A stretch of 64,000 nt of DNA from Blastomussa wellsi (GCA_947652115.1 OX393568.1:9877270-9941269), one strand, 5' to 3'; counted from the stretch's first letter, positions 42,392 through 53,862 are shown. Notes: a model not told the origin generated them from the sequence alone. Numbers and translations: made by a program.

Positions 42392-42903
42392 TACAATTTT
42401 TAAATGCATTTTTCCGAAAAACTACATTTTGATAGAACTGCGGGTAGTTCAACACCTCTAGTTAAAAATCCTTTTAAGATAATTTAATGAAATTTTCAAC
42501 AGAACATCCTGAAAAGTGCTTCTGTGCAATGAACCTAAAAAAAATCACAAAAGTACATTGACTGTTCCATAACAGGCACATATTTTTTCAAAACAGGCTT
42601 AATTATTTTCTTATATGGATTGGTTTTCATTATTTTACATGCTTAACATCACGATAAGTACTTTTTTTAGGTTCATTGCACAGATCTATGTATGGATAAT
42701 ATCTCCTGAAAATTTTAGAACCACAGTGTTTTTCATTACAGAGTTATTGCTGTTGGTGTGATGGCTATAAAAACAGGGCTTAGTGGGCGTGGTCCCGTTG
42801 CCATGACAACAATTAGTGTCAACAAGACTGCCAATCAATTTCTCTCAGTGAGTGTTATCACTGTATGGGCTTATGAAAGGTCCAAATAAATGTTAAAAAT
42901 TTC
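42392..42903. other. Transposon 3' untranslated part, no gene
   Basis: A+T-rich sequence between the transposase stop and the right TIR. A GTTCATTGCACAGA / TCTGTGCAATGAACC pair (about 42521-42687) forms an internal inverted repeat. Confidence 0.5.
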
Positions 42904-42927
42904 CCATTTTTAAGGTATCATACCACC

Positions 42928-45052
42928 TTATACCAATGAATACCACAAACATAAAATTTGTTCATTTGGATTTAAAACATTTTGTTCAGTGGATAATAAA
43001 TATTCTAGCGACTATAAGACAATTAGAATGAGTGAAGACGGCTCGTCAGAGACTCGTGAAAATGTTGCTTATAAATTTATTGAAGCAATTTTAAAAGAAA
43101 ATAGAAAAATTCAAAATATTATTAAGAATGATTTTAATAAACCTCTCAAGATGAGTGAAGAAGATGAAGAGAAATTTAAGAATTCTAAGAAATGTTGGAT
43201 TTGTGGTTCCGGCGGGTTTAATAGCAAAGATAAAAATAAAATTAAAGTTAGAGATCATTGTCATATAACTGGTAAATTTCGGGGAGCCGCTCATAGTATT
43301 TGTAATTTAAAATGTAGGGTTAGCGATAAGGTTCCTGTGGTGTTTCACAATTTGAGGGGGTATGATGGCCATTTTATTATTCAAGAAATTGGTAATATTA
43401 TGCAACTTGAAAAATATAAGAATATGAAACTAGATATATTACCTACTAATAGCGAAAAACATTTGTCAATTATGTTTGGTAAAAATTTAGTATTTATTGA
43501 CTCAATGCAATTTATGTCTTCACCTTTGGATGCGTTGGTCAGAAATTTAGAAAAAGACGAATTTAATTATTTTGATAAATAATTTAAGGAATTGGATGAA
43601 GAAAAGTTGGAATTAATTAAGAAGAAAGGAATTTATTTATATGATTATTTTGATAATTATAAAAAGTTTGAAAATTCGAAAGTTCCATCTAAGGAAGAAT
43701 TTTATAGTTCATTATATGAGGAAGAGATTAGCGAATGTGATTATAATCATGCGAGGTTGGTTTATGAGGCATTTGAAATGAAAAACTTAGGAGAATATCA
43801 TGATTTATATTTGAGAAAAGATGTTCTCCTCTTAGCTGATGTTTTTGAAAATTTCCGAAAAATTTGCCTGAAAAATTATCAATTGGATCCTTTGCATTAT
43901 TTTTCTGCTCCGGAGTTGGCTTGGGATGCAATGTTGAAAATGACTGGGGTGAAACTAGATTTGATAACTGATATGGATATTAGTCTAATGATTCATAAGG
44001 GATTGAGAGGAGGAATGAGTTATATTAGTCATAGGTATTCCAAGGCTAATAATAAATATTTAGACGATTATGATTCCGAGAAAGAAGAAAGTCATTATTT
44101 ATTTGGATGTTAATAACCTTTACGGTTGGGCTATGGGTAAAAAATTGCCAATGGGGAAATTTGAATGGACTAATTCGACGGATGATCCGAATATTGGATA
44201 TATACTCGAATGTGATTTAGAATATCCTTAAGAATTGCATGAATTACATAGTGGGGATTAGTTAGTGGGGATATGCTGGGTGACTATCAAAAAAGAATTC
44301 GTAAAAAATTTAATTTAAAAACTTCAAATATAATTCCTAATCTTTATAATAAGAAAAATGCGTTTTACATTATAAAAATTTAGAATTATATCAGAAATTG
44401 GGAATTAAAGTTGGAAAAATTCATAGAATTATTAAATTTCAAGAAAGTAATTTCATGGAAGAGTACATAATGTTTAATACTAAGATGAGAAGTCAAGGAA
44501 ATAATAAATTTGAAAAAGATTTTTATAAATTAATGAATAATTCAGTTTTTGGTAAAACAATGGAGAACCCGTATAAAAGATGCGACGCTAAAATTATAAC
44601 TAATGAGAAGTTGCTACTCAAGTATATTGCCAAGCCGACATTTCAAGCTTGTAATATAATAAATGAAAAAAACAGTAATTATTAAGAGGATAAAAGAAAG
44701 TCTTCTTTTAAATAAACCATCATATGTTGGAATGTGTATATTGGATTTGAGTAAGACTTTGATGTACGATTTTCATTATAATTATATTATGGGGAGGTAT
44801 GGTAAAGATAGAATTAAGTTATTATTTACCGATATTGACTCATTATGTTACAATATAAAAACCCATGATATTTACGAAGATTTATGGCAAGATAAGGATT
44901 TATTTGATAATTCAGATTATGATTCAAAGAGTAAATATTATTTTGATGAAAATAAAAAAGTAATTGGAAAAATGAAAGATGAAAGTTATGATGATAAAAG
45001 GTATTTGTTGGATGGGGGTGTTGAAACAAGAGCTTATGGATTTAAAAATTAA
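42928..45052 (+). pseudogene. polB: Polinton B DNA polymerase B, C-terminal part, broken
   Basis: Resumes after the transposon with HKHKICSFGFKTFC, then a zinc block CWICGSGG...VRDHCHITGKFRGAAH, PVVFHNLRGYDGHF and SIMFGKNLVFIDSM. Stop at 43580-43582, then frames 43592-44113. Motif A lies near 44110-44140 as [12 protein letters not shown] after a frame change; motif B NNSVFGKTMENP near 44535; motif C FTDIDSLCY near 44827, where the usual DTD is DID. A GVETRAYGFK end is reached at 45052, shorter than usual. There are at least four lesions, so it is inactive. Confidence 0.88.
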
Positions 45053-45278
45053 GTGATAATTTCCTTATTTATTAGGTTAAAAGTGTTGTTATTTGTTTAT
45101 TTAAAAATACTTACAACGTATCTGTAAAAAATCAAAAAATCAAAAAGTTAAAATTTCATTAATAATTTGATTGTAATTTCATAAATCTGCTGATTTCAGT
45201 AACTTTATGAATCGCTCGATTTTCGCATGTTTATCCTGTTTTTTTGCCCCGATTTGGCCTGCCTTAAGGGTAAGTAAG

Positions 45279-45645
45279 TAAAAATTAAAACAGCCGCGAT
45301 TGATGGGTAAGTGGCTTTGTTTGCGTGTATTTGTGACATTTTGTGGTTAAATGTTTGATTTTATTTGTGATGCTGTTGGTGGTGTTTTGGCGATTTAAGG
45401 GCTGTCCTATATGGAAATCGGGCTGTATCTTGCTGTCTCAAAATCGTGGCAAAAAATAAGCAAAAATTAAAACAGTCGCGATTGATGGGTAAGCGGCTTT
45501 ATTTGACTGTATTTGTGACATTTTGTGGTTAAATATTTTGATTTTATTTGTGATGCTGTTGGTGGTGTTTTTTGGCGATTTAAGGGCTGTCCTATATGGA
45601 AATCGGGCTGTATCTTGCTGTCTCAAAATCGCCCTTTTATATACT
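45279..45645 (+). repeat. Tandem pair of terminal units at the right end of Polinton B
   Basis: Two copies of a unit of about 182 bp (45279-45460 and 45461-45645). Each starts AAAATTAAAACAG(C/T)CGCGATTG and ends in the TAAGGGCTGTCCTATATGG block that also occurs inverted at 20771-20832. The outer unit ends GCCCTTTTATAT. The first unit breaks off after CAAAATCG. Confidence 0.75.
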
Positions 45646-46329
45646 ACTCGGGAATTTTACACCGACGATCAACTGGAAATTGTAAGTTCGTTAAATATTA
45701 TGATTATCTATGGGTTCTTAACTCATTGGCGATTATTTTCAGAGACTTTGTAGCTATATTGGCAAAGTTCTGCACCTGTTCAGAACATATCGGTCCGGCT
45801 TTTACAGTTTTCCCTATTTTCAGCGCGAAGTAAGTTCTTACTTGTATTCTTGAAAACGTTATTAAATTTGTGACTCATCAGGATGCTATTTGGTCTTGTA
45901 TATTGATAATAATGACATTAACATGACTTTTATCGAGAATATTGTTCATTGGCGCCCGCGTAGTGTCATTTGCGGCCCGAGCGCGATCCCTCAAAAAGTC
46001 GTGTTAATACCCTATTAGCGGGACAATATAAGTGATTTTACAAATCGGGCCTCTAATCGGACTTTGAACAACGTTCTCAGTTACATCGAGTAGAGGCATT
46101 GTAAGAGTAAATTTAAAGTGTTTTGGCTAAGAACGAACAGGATTCAAGCGTACTGACCACTAGGCCAACTGTTCTCCACCCCCCCCCCCCCCTCCTCCCC
46201 ACCACTTTCCCCTCCTTTTTATTTGGAGAAAAACTAGTTCTGCCACTCAGTTCTTGGCATTTTCTGACTACAGTTCCTAACAGGTGTTTGGAAAAAGCAC
46301 GTACCACAAAACAAACATACCGGTAATAG
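45646..46329. other. No gene seen, upstream of the neprilysin-like exon
   Basis: Non-coding, with a run of about 15 C at 46179-46194. Introns or promoter of the host gene are possible but not shown. Confidence 0.4.
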
Positions 46330-47172
46330 CAGGTACGTTCCGATCAACAGGTGTTTGACAGATCCAGCAAAGCTAAGTATCTTGCGTCGGTCAGAGATTG
46401 TTTCGATGATACTCTTTTCAGACCACATTTAATAGCAATAGAAGCAAAACTACCCGGAAGAGAGAAGCAAAGTAAGCGTCGGATACGTACACACTGGATA
46501 ATGGTAGCGAGATGTACCTTCATCGCAGCAACCCTTTTAACTGTTTGTACCGTAGGACTTTGGGTCTTTGTTGCTAATCGCCACTTTCGTTACTCGACTG
46601 GCTCGACTCAAGAACAAAAACGCGCTATGTATATGTTTTCCCAAGTCCACAATGAGAGCAAATCAGGGAGGAATATATGTCAAACGTATGAATGTAATAC
46701 AGTCGCAGAGTACATTAAGAAGGCAATTGATTCTACAGTTAATCCATGTGATGACTTTTTTACATTTTGTTGTGGCGGGTGGATCCAGCAAAATCCAATT
46801 CCTAAAAGTTACAATGATTATTCTACCTTTACGAAATTATCTAAAGTAATCGAGGTCGAGATCCGTGATCTTCTTCAAGCAAAAAACATGTCAAATGACG
46901 TTCCTCGAAATGAAGCACTGTTGAAAACGAGAGAGTTTTATCTCTCGTGCATGGACGAAAAGCACATTGAAACATTAGGTCCCAGGCCTATGCTGGATTT
47001 TATTGTACAGATAGGTTCTTGGAGCATCTGTCAGGATGGAAGCTGGAACAAGTCTTCTTGGGACATTTACAAAGTATTACAACATTTACAGAGTGCATAC
47101 TATCCTGCACCGCCTTTCTTCTCGGTTGAAGTGACAAATGATCATCTTAATTCCACCAAACATCTGATAAAG
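46330..47172 (+). CDS. Neprilysin-like (M13) metallopeptidase, exon 1 of this window
   Basis: Type II membrane zinc peptidase that trims extracellular peptides. The frame is open from 46330, just after a stop, and the real exon start is uncertain: possible acceptors end at 46330 and 46350, or translation may begin at the ATG at 46501. Seen: a charged cytoplasmic stretch with KRRIRTH, a hydrophobic anchor of about 20 residues (FIAATLLTVCTVGLWVFVA), then the family start C...C with NPCDDFFTFCCGGWIQQNPI, the conserved first region of M13 ectodomains. The exon ends at AAG/GCAAGT (47172/47173), a GC-type donor. The zinc site HExxH lies in exons outside the window. Confidence 0.88.
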
Positions 47173-47918
47173 GCAAGTAAGAGTCAAAAGATAAATTGTT
47201 ACGACACTGAAAAAATACAATAAGAATAATAGTCTATGTCTTTAATATAGTCTATGTCATTCAGCAGGGACATATCATTATCAGTTTTATCATTTATCTC
47301 CACAATTTTCCTGAATACCATCAAAGTTTAGTTAGTTCGTTAGCGCTAGATAACAGTTCCCTAGGGCTAGATAACATGCTCCCCCCCCCCCTTCCAATGA
47401 AATTCCTTGTGATTTTATTGTTAAAAAATGTCATATCCGATGTATGAACCATTTACATTTACACTTGCACCTCCGTTGAGCCACCCGCGTCTTAACATTA
47501 AGTACAATCAGAAGTACACATTTTCACGAAGCTATATCTTGGTAATAGGGAGGTGCCAGGCGCCCTATGTCCTTCGCGAGTAGGCTATTCTTAGAACAAA
47601 CCTTGCGGGGAAGAAAATAACTTGTGGCTTTGTCCAAGCTATTTTCGCGCGCGCGTGAAATTGACAGGATTGTCTGGGTTTAATGGTGATTATGTATAGC
47701 TGATTTCATCAATTTGACAGCAAATTCCCTTAGAGCGCACGAAAAAGCAGCCTAAAAATAGTTACCAAATAGACGGCGAGCTCAAGGTTTCCAACAGCTC
47801 AGAGTTGGCGTCGAGCCTTCGAATTGTCTTGACATAAGCCAGCACTTTATTCTATTAAACATAGAATAAAGAATATTGCTAAAATTGATCAACTGACGTT
47901 TTTGTTTAAATTAATTAA

Positions 47919-48347
47919 AGTGCACCTAACCCCAAGATATTTTTTCGCTACAATGAACCTTTGCACCAGTTTTTTACGCGTTCCACCTTTCGTTTCTCCT
48001 TTTTACCAATTGCTGACTTTTTATAGCATTTAAAAAGTTACGAAAAACTGAACATCAATTGTTGCACGACCGAGTCAGATCAGAAGTGGCATGTGTCTAT
48101 TCCTGGGTTGACGTCACAAACTGATTTGCATGCATGTTTACAAAGACTTGATGCGATGCAAATCAGTTTGTGACGTCAACCCAGGAATAGACCCAGTCGT
48201 GAAACAACTGATGCTCAGTTTTTCGTAACTTTTAAATGCTATAAAAAGTCGGCATTTGGTAAAAAAGAGAAAGGAAAGATGTAACGCGTTTGGAACGGAT
48301 GCAAAGGTTCATGGTAGCGAAAAAAATATTTTGGGGTTAGGTGCACT
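47919..48347. mobile_element. TTAA-flanked MITE with long inverted arms
   Basis: The two halves are reverse complements over most of their length. Ends AGTGCACCTAACCCC and GGGGTTAGGTGCACT are exact, and TTAA is duplicated on both sides (47915-47918 and 48348-48351). TTAA targets are used by piggyBac and Kolobok families. It lies in intron 1 of the peptidase gene. The surrounding 47173-47914 and 48352-49023 show no gene. Confidence 0.85.
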
Positions 48348-49023
48348 TTAATAATGTTCGACCTCAGTGTCGGTCACGATGCCGAGAGCGCTTCCTGAAC
48401 CTTCTAACGATCGCAAACTCGCAATGTCATTGGCATCACACAGGCATCTACCGGCATTGAGATTGCATCACCTACGAAAAAAATTGCCCAGTATTGGATC
48501 GCCTATAAATCGCCAAGGCCGCACACGGTCAGTCACATTTAGTCACATTTAGGTGATTTATTGTACCGATAATCTCCTGTTGGCTCGACTCCACGTGAGG
48601 ACAAATGTTCCGTTCGCCCCGTCAGCTCGAGATCTCACTTGGGATGACGCAATCTTCCAGTTGTAGCACTGGGTCGGTACTCACAGCCAGTGATTGAACC
48701 GTTATAATTGCATTATATACACTGAATACCAGTAGTTTCTAATTTTGCAACATTGTACCCGCAATCTGATTTACATTGGATTCACAATGTGGTTGTACAT
48801 TTGGATTCACATGTGCGATTCACAAATACAAAGAGCAAAGAAGAAGAATAAACAGCGTTGAAGGTTCGTTTTGTGTGAATAGTCGATCTTGGTTTGTCAG
48901 AATCCTGTTCTCTGAGTGTTGCCGCAGATAGGGCAACTTTTTCGTTTCCAACATTTTTTTTTTGCATTCTGAGCAATTTCTAGTTTTCTACCAGGTCTGA
49001 GTAATCGGAGCTGGCGTTTTAGT

Positions 49024-49266
49024 AATATAATTTGGTTTTATCAACTGGGTTGATAATGTCAATTGGCCACCGTAAAGAGATTCAAGAGCTGACGTTTCGA
49101 GCGTTAGCCCTTCGTCGGAGCGAAAGGGCTAACGCTCGAAACGTCAGCTCTTGAATCTCTTTACGGTGGCCAATTGACATTATCAACCCAGTTGATAAAA
49201 CCAAATTATATTGTTATACTTCCCACCGACGCAGCATCACAGTTTCTTTAGAAACTTACCCCCTCT
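49024..49266. repeat. Palindromic Penelope-type terminal fragment
   Basis: Arms of about 90 bp (49024-49115 and 49120-49212) are near-perfect reverse complements, with GCTAACGCTCGAAACGTCAG and TTATCAACCCAGTTGATAAA. The right arm continues to ACTTCCCACCGACGCAGCAT and TTTCTTTAGAAACTTACCCC. These strings are typical of Penelope-like element ends in cnidarians as far as I recall. It lies in intron 1. Confidence 0.6.
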
Positions 49267-49980
49267 ATCCATTTGGCGTTTTAGTAGACAATTTATGAAT
49301 TTCCTGTGATAAAGGAGCCAGATCTCCCTCCCCGCTGGCGCAGATCATGGTTAGTCAGCGGTTTAATTTTGGCTAGCTAGTGAAGAAAATGATTGGTGAA
49401 TATTGTCCTCCACTTCATCTCAAGGAATATTCGCCAAAGTCACTACGGCTTCGGCAAATAATTGTCGATTATTATTCAAAAAATCCATGCGATGCCCATG
49501 CATAGATCGTTTTCACTGTCATGAAAGAAAAAAAATAGATCGAGCACTTTCCATTCAGTCAGTGAAGTAAAGAAAAAGAGATATTATAGAGATAAGTAGA
49601 GAAGTAATTTCTCCAAGTATTAGGACTATGCGTTATTCCAAACCGCAGATATTGGTGCGCCTCAGTGGTGCACCAATATGGCGACCGGAAAATAGTGAAA
49701 ACATCTGAGCTTACTTTAGTTATTTAGGTCAATGATAATCTTTATGGGGAAACAAACATTTACTTTAACACGTCTTCTATTGCAGTAAACACTCGCATAT
49801 TTTGGGCTAAAAATTTGATTTTAAACCCTCCTCCCCTCGGAAGTATCGTTTTGTTACGGGTGGCAGGGTGTTATCTCTCTCTCTTCGGTTTTACTGTTTT
49901 CTACATTAAAAAGCAAGCCTTCTGCAGTTCAAACGTCATAGAAAAAAGCCTTTATTTTTAACCTTTATTTACTATTCGCT
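49267..49980. other. Intron sequence, no gene seen
   Basis: A short inverted pair GGTGCGCC...CAATAT / ATATTGGTGC near 49655-49680. Nothing further is supported. Confidence 0.4.
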
Positions 49981-50730
49981 TTGGTCCTACCGCCGAATAA
50001 ATGGAACTGGTGTTCGAACATCGAAACTTGCCCTGGCACGATCGACAGATGTGGCTTGTGTTTAAAAGCCTTGAAGAAAAGACAAAGCAGGATGCCCTGC
50101 TCGCAATGTCATGTGAAGTTTCACTTGAAATGCTTCTGCTTTGATGACAGCGGAGTCATCTGCAATTCTTGTCTTTAAATAATATAACAACAACACCCAA
50201 GATGGCGCTGAAATAAATCAACAAGAAGATGTTTATCGATATGACATCCCTGAACTTAGCTAACTTGTCTCTAAAATGAGCCTCAAAATTCTGCATCAAA
50301 ATATTAGAGGTTTATAGGCAGACGAAAGTATCATCTGCCAAATCCTGGATGGCTTTAGAAACATACACATTTTCTTCGGTCAGCGAAACACATTTATCCC
50401 CCGAAAGAGAGGCCGTGGCCCAAATACACCAATTTCGATATTTTAATATTCAGTCTAAAACAATAGACATCACTGCGAGGCTCCGGGGAATAAATCCTAC
50501 AATCTCTATAATTTATACCCTGGAGCCTCGTGCTGAGGTCTATTGTTTTATGCTGAATTTTAATGCTTTCGTCTGCATCAGCTGAAAACATAGAGTGTAT
50601 TCTCTCAGGTGAATTAACTGTAACTATCTGGTGTCCTCGGATCACAAAGAAATTAAATGCACTCTCGCCTACTTTGGTCTGAAACAACTCATTACCAGCG
50701 ATCATGAACTCATTGGATGTGCTCGCAAGC
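49981..50730 (+). pseudogene. Decayed LINE 5' region: PHD finger and endonuclease
   Basis: 49981-50178 encodes a Cys-rich PHD-type finger (CGLC, CSQCHVKFHLKC, CNSC; the C4HC3 order). The open frame has no ATG near its start. Then, at about 50277, a new frame begins MSLKILHQNIRGL, the first strand of a LINE apurinic-type endonuclease; a stop follows, with SETHLSPEREAVAQIH in another frame. Further endonuclease blocks (SSDHKEIKCTLAYFGLKQL) appear at about 50635-50700. Foldback DNA sits between these parts. PHD fingers in LINE ORF1 are known in animal CR1/L2-like elements. It lies in intron 1. Confidence 0.5.
50448..50557. repeat. Foldback inside the LINE endonuclease remnant
   Basis: ATTCAGTCTAAAACAATAGA and TCTATTGTTTTATGCTGAAT form the outer stem, GCGAGGCTCC and GGAGCCTCG the inner one. 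The insertion splits the endonuclease-like sequence. Confidence 0.7.
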
Positions 50731-51640
50731 TAAATAATGTTAAGTTCAATCCGTGAGCTCCGTATTTTTGCTGGTTCTTAATAATTTCTCTAAAATAAAT
50801 AATAATTGAAAACGTCAACTCCAATTGCAGAATTACCGCTAAGAATGACCATAAAAAGTTAAAAAATGCTGCCAGAAGAAAAAATCGGACCTGAGCCTGC
50901 GATCAATGAAGAAAACCAATGCCTGGTCAGCGGTCAAGTTACAAAAAAGACGTTACCTCGATGAGTTCTAACCTGAGCCCTCGATCTAGTCATGTGATAC
51001 TGATCAGCGTATACCTCGATTTGACAGCTGTCAATTGACCATAACATAGATGCCCTGCAACAAAGATATAAGCTGATAAGGCTGACAAGGTGTTGACAAG
51101 GCATTGCTATTTATGGCCGCCATGTTGCGCGACTCCGTCGTCGTCGTCATCGTCGCCGTCGCCGTCGTCGTGCGTTCGCGCCCACGAGCAATACCGCTAG
51201 CCATAACTATGAGAAAATCAACTCATGGGTTTCCTTTTCTTTCCCATATGAGTATGGGGCTCCGCTATCAATTACAGAAAATACAAAAACTGCATGACTG
51301 GAGAGTAATTGGGGGAAACTAAATTCCCATTATTATATGGCAAGGAAAATCCGAGCGTTCTGATTGGTTCTTTCTCGGTCGGGATTTTGCCATACGGGTC
51401 CAAAGCCACGTATTTTTTGCTCAAGTTGGAGGATTTAAAGTTTGCAACTAGAACTGCGAAAAGAAAGCATATATAAATTCTCTAAATAAAAAAAAATGTT
51501 TCAAAATCGCAGTAGCTTGTACTTTCAGAGTTGCTCGCGGCATCAAAACACGTTTAATAAGGCGGAAAATTTCTGAATTCAAGTCTCCGAAAGTGCGTTT
51601 TTCATAAGCATGCATGACCCGAGTGCCATATAGTAAACTA

Positions 51641-51781
51641 CTTACTAACGTAGCTTGCTGGAGCCGTACTGGGAAATATTGGCCCTCGGTCGTTTTTGTA
51701 CGGACCTCGCTGCGCTCGGTCCGTACTGCCACGACCTCGGGCCAATATTCCCCAATACGGCCCTTGCGCTCGCTTAGTAAG
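51641..51781. repeat. Foldback MITE with a CTCGCTGCGCTCG centre
   Basis: Ends CTTACTAACG and CGCTTAGTAAG, inner arms GGGAAATATTGGCCCTCGG and its near complement, centre GGACCTCGCTGCGCTCGGTCC. The central motif is shared with 19401-19537. Confidence 0.7.
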
Positions 51782-52109
51782 AGGTTAATATTAAACATTC
51801 TATAAATTAAGAAATAAAATTGAAATGCGGTCCAAAACTAGCCTAATTAAAGTGCATACTAAAATTGACACTAAAAATTACTAAATAAAATTTAAATACG
51901 GCCCAAAGCTAACCTACAATATGCTTTTATCGACTATGTCATCTCCTCTGACTACAATTACTCAATTTTTAAACACAAAGCTAACCTAATTAAATTGGAT
52001 ACCAGTCACTCACGAGTTACACCTGATTTAAAATTGACAAAAGTGATGTAAAAGATAGGATTTAAAACTGCTCAATGAAGGTGCATGCATAATGTTCGAT
52101 GGAATACTA

Positions 52110-52212
52110 TTCCAGTCTGTTATTTAGCGGGAGGTCTTTACGGGGAAAATCTTGACCGAGGTCGACCGAGGTCAAGATTCTCCTATACAGACCGACTAAG
52201 CCCGGTTAATAA
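52110..52212. repeat. Foldback with GACCGAGGTC centre
   Basis: Arms AGTCTGTTATTTAGCGGG and CCCGGTTAATAAG region with AATCTTGACC / GGTCAAGATT stems around GAGGTCGACCGAGG. The rest of 50731-52439 shows no supported gene beyond these foldbacks and a CGTCGTC simple repeat near 51135. Confidence 0.6.
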
Positions 52213-52439
52213 GATGTTTATTATATGGCCAAACGGAAACTTAAATTTGCTTAACGACACTGCTTCGTTCTCGCTGACAAAGTGTCATTGCTAACAAAAG
52301 TCTCATTGCTAACAGTTTTTGTGAATATTTCAGGGTCATTGCTTGCAGAAATCTGAAAAGCAAGTCAATCTTGCTTCGTGACTTTGTCTGGATTTTGTCT
52401 GGAGCAAACCAATCAAGTTACGGAAAATCCGTTTACTTT

Positions 52440-53180
52440 TAAGGCAGTTAAAAATCAGACATTCTCAAAGAGCTAAAATATCTTAAGCGGAGAAAAGCGT
52501 CTGGACTGGATAATTTTCCACCGGGATTGCTCAAAGACGCTGCTCTTGTTTTAGCTTAGCCTCTGACATTTATCATCAATTATCTCTTGAAACTGGAGTT
52601 GTGCCGAGTGAGTGGAAAGATCCCCCTCTACAAATCTGGGTCTCTGGCTGCGATTGACGATTACAGACCTATCTCGATTCTCCCTACTTTGTCAAAGATC
52701 CTGGCGAAAATAGTCTACAAACAGCTGATGGCTCATCTAGTGCGTCATAGCCTGCTTTTCGAGTACCAGTTTGGTTTCCGTCAGAACCGCTCAACCAAAC
52801 TAGCTGTAACTTATTTCACTGACCTCGTCAGAAAGGACACCGACAGTGGTAAGGCAACAGTAGAAGTTTTCACTGATTTATCAAAGGCTTTCGATACCGT
52901 ATGGAACTACAATGGTTTTCTGATTATTTATTCAATGGAGTGCTTTCCAATTAACACTAGAGTTCCTCAAGGAAGTATTCTCGGGCCTCTCCTTTTTCTC
53001 ATCTTTTTCAATGATGTACATAGTCCCCTTCGTCATTGTACAAGTGATCAGATGAAGATGAAGCTTAAAAGAAATTATTTCTTCCACAAGTCTCAACATG
53101 TCAACACTAATGAGCAGAATGGATTAAAAAGCCCAGAAAAGATCTTTGAAAAGTGTTTTTGTTCATTTTTCAGTGTTTGA
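52440..53180 (+). pseudogene. LINE reverse transcriptase remnant in intron 1
   Basis: Fingers block KRRKASGLDNFPPGLLKDA near 52490-52545, a stop, a frame change near 52600, then YRPISILPTLSKI, FGFRQNRSTKLA, motif A FTDLSKAFDTVW, motif B RVPQGSILGPLLFLIFFNDV. A deletion removed the palm between A and B, and the YADD motif C is missing before unrelated sequence. It could be the 3' part of the LINE whose endonuclease lies at 49981-50730. Confidence 0.75.
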
Positions 53181-53663
53181 CCATGCATATGACCTGATAA
53201 TTAAAATATGGGCGACGGTTACTTGTGTTCACCCAACTAACCAAAAACCATTGCAGTTATATGTCATTTTGAGGGCAAACAAAAGTATTTGCGCATGGAC
53301 ATGCATGGACCTTCCAACATAATATTGGCCTCTTTGCTGTTTTGATGTTTGCCCTGTTTGCCCAATTATCCTGCTCAATCTTGCGGAATATCGCCTGATT
53401 TTAGCCAACTCGACCTACGGCCTCATCAGCTAAATATCAGGCGACATTCGTATTTCCGCGCAATTTCGCAAGATAATTGTTAAATAACTGCTACTGGTGG
53501 TTTATCTTTTCCTCCTTGGTAGGTTACAGTCTGTATCCTAGCTTAAACTGTTTCGACTGAAATATACTTTGACAAGATAATTTAATTACTACAGTAAGTT
53601 CTCATTATTTTTACTTTTAGTTTTTGTTTTAATATGCACAGGTTAAATCCTTGTCTAAATCCT

Positions 53664-53862
53664 AGCAGCAACAATTTTTATTTGCAGCAACTTTTTTATT
53701 TGCGGCAACACTTTTCATTTGCAGCAACACTTTTTTATTTGCAGCAACTTTTTTATTTGCAGCAACACTTTTTATTTGCAGCAACACTTTTTATTTGCAG
53801 CAACATCTCGTTTTATTTGCAGCAACATCTTGTTTTATTTGCAGCAACATTTTTTATTTGTA
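53664..53862 (+). repeat. Minisatellite, TTTTTATTTGCAGCAACA units
   Basis: About nine or ten units of 18-25 bases built on TTATTTGCAGCAACA, varying in length of the T-run. Lies in intron 1. Confidence 0.9.

Larger units (their letters stand above)
40653..42927. mobile_element. DNA transposon with 24-bp perfect TIRs inside polB
   Basis: The ends (40653-40676 and 42904-42927) are exact 24-bp inverted copies beginning GGTGGTATGATACCTT. The 2275-bp element holds one transposase gene and interrupts polB coding sequence cleanly: polymerase-like frames resume on the right. No exact target duplication is seen at the borders (AATAGCTG / TTATACC). Confidence 0.9.
20771..45645. mobile_element. Polinton B (Maverick), nested and fossil
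   Basis: Polintons are self-synthesising DNA transposons related to viruses. All six hallmark genes are recognisable between 22.6 and 45.05 kb: packaging ATPase, minor capsid/penton, major capsid, cysteine protease, integrase and polymerase B. A 57-65 bp repeat occurs in inverted orientation at 20771-20832 and 45581-45645. The segment is much more A+T-rich than its flanks. Three insertions (BEL/Pao, non-LTR, TIR transposon) total about 10.6 kb; without them the element is about 14 kb, near the low end for the family. The ATPase N-terminus and major capsid C-terminus are lost, so there are internal deletions too. The outer borders are less sure than the content. Confidence 0.85.

Noticed and set aside
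47177..47223. Continuation of the peptidase exon to the stop at 47223
   Set aside because: The conserved block is resumed in the exon at 54283; the last 16 codons match nothing and contain the splice donor.
49024..49212. CTCGAAACGTCAG in the Penelope-type palindrome as a hammerhead motif
   Set aside because: No CUGANGA partner box in reach; the palindrome explains the local structure.
53664..53862. CRISPR-like array
   Set aside because: No distinct spacers; units abut and vary only by T-run length, in a eukaryotic intron.
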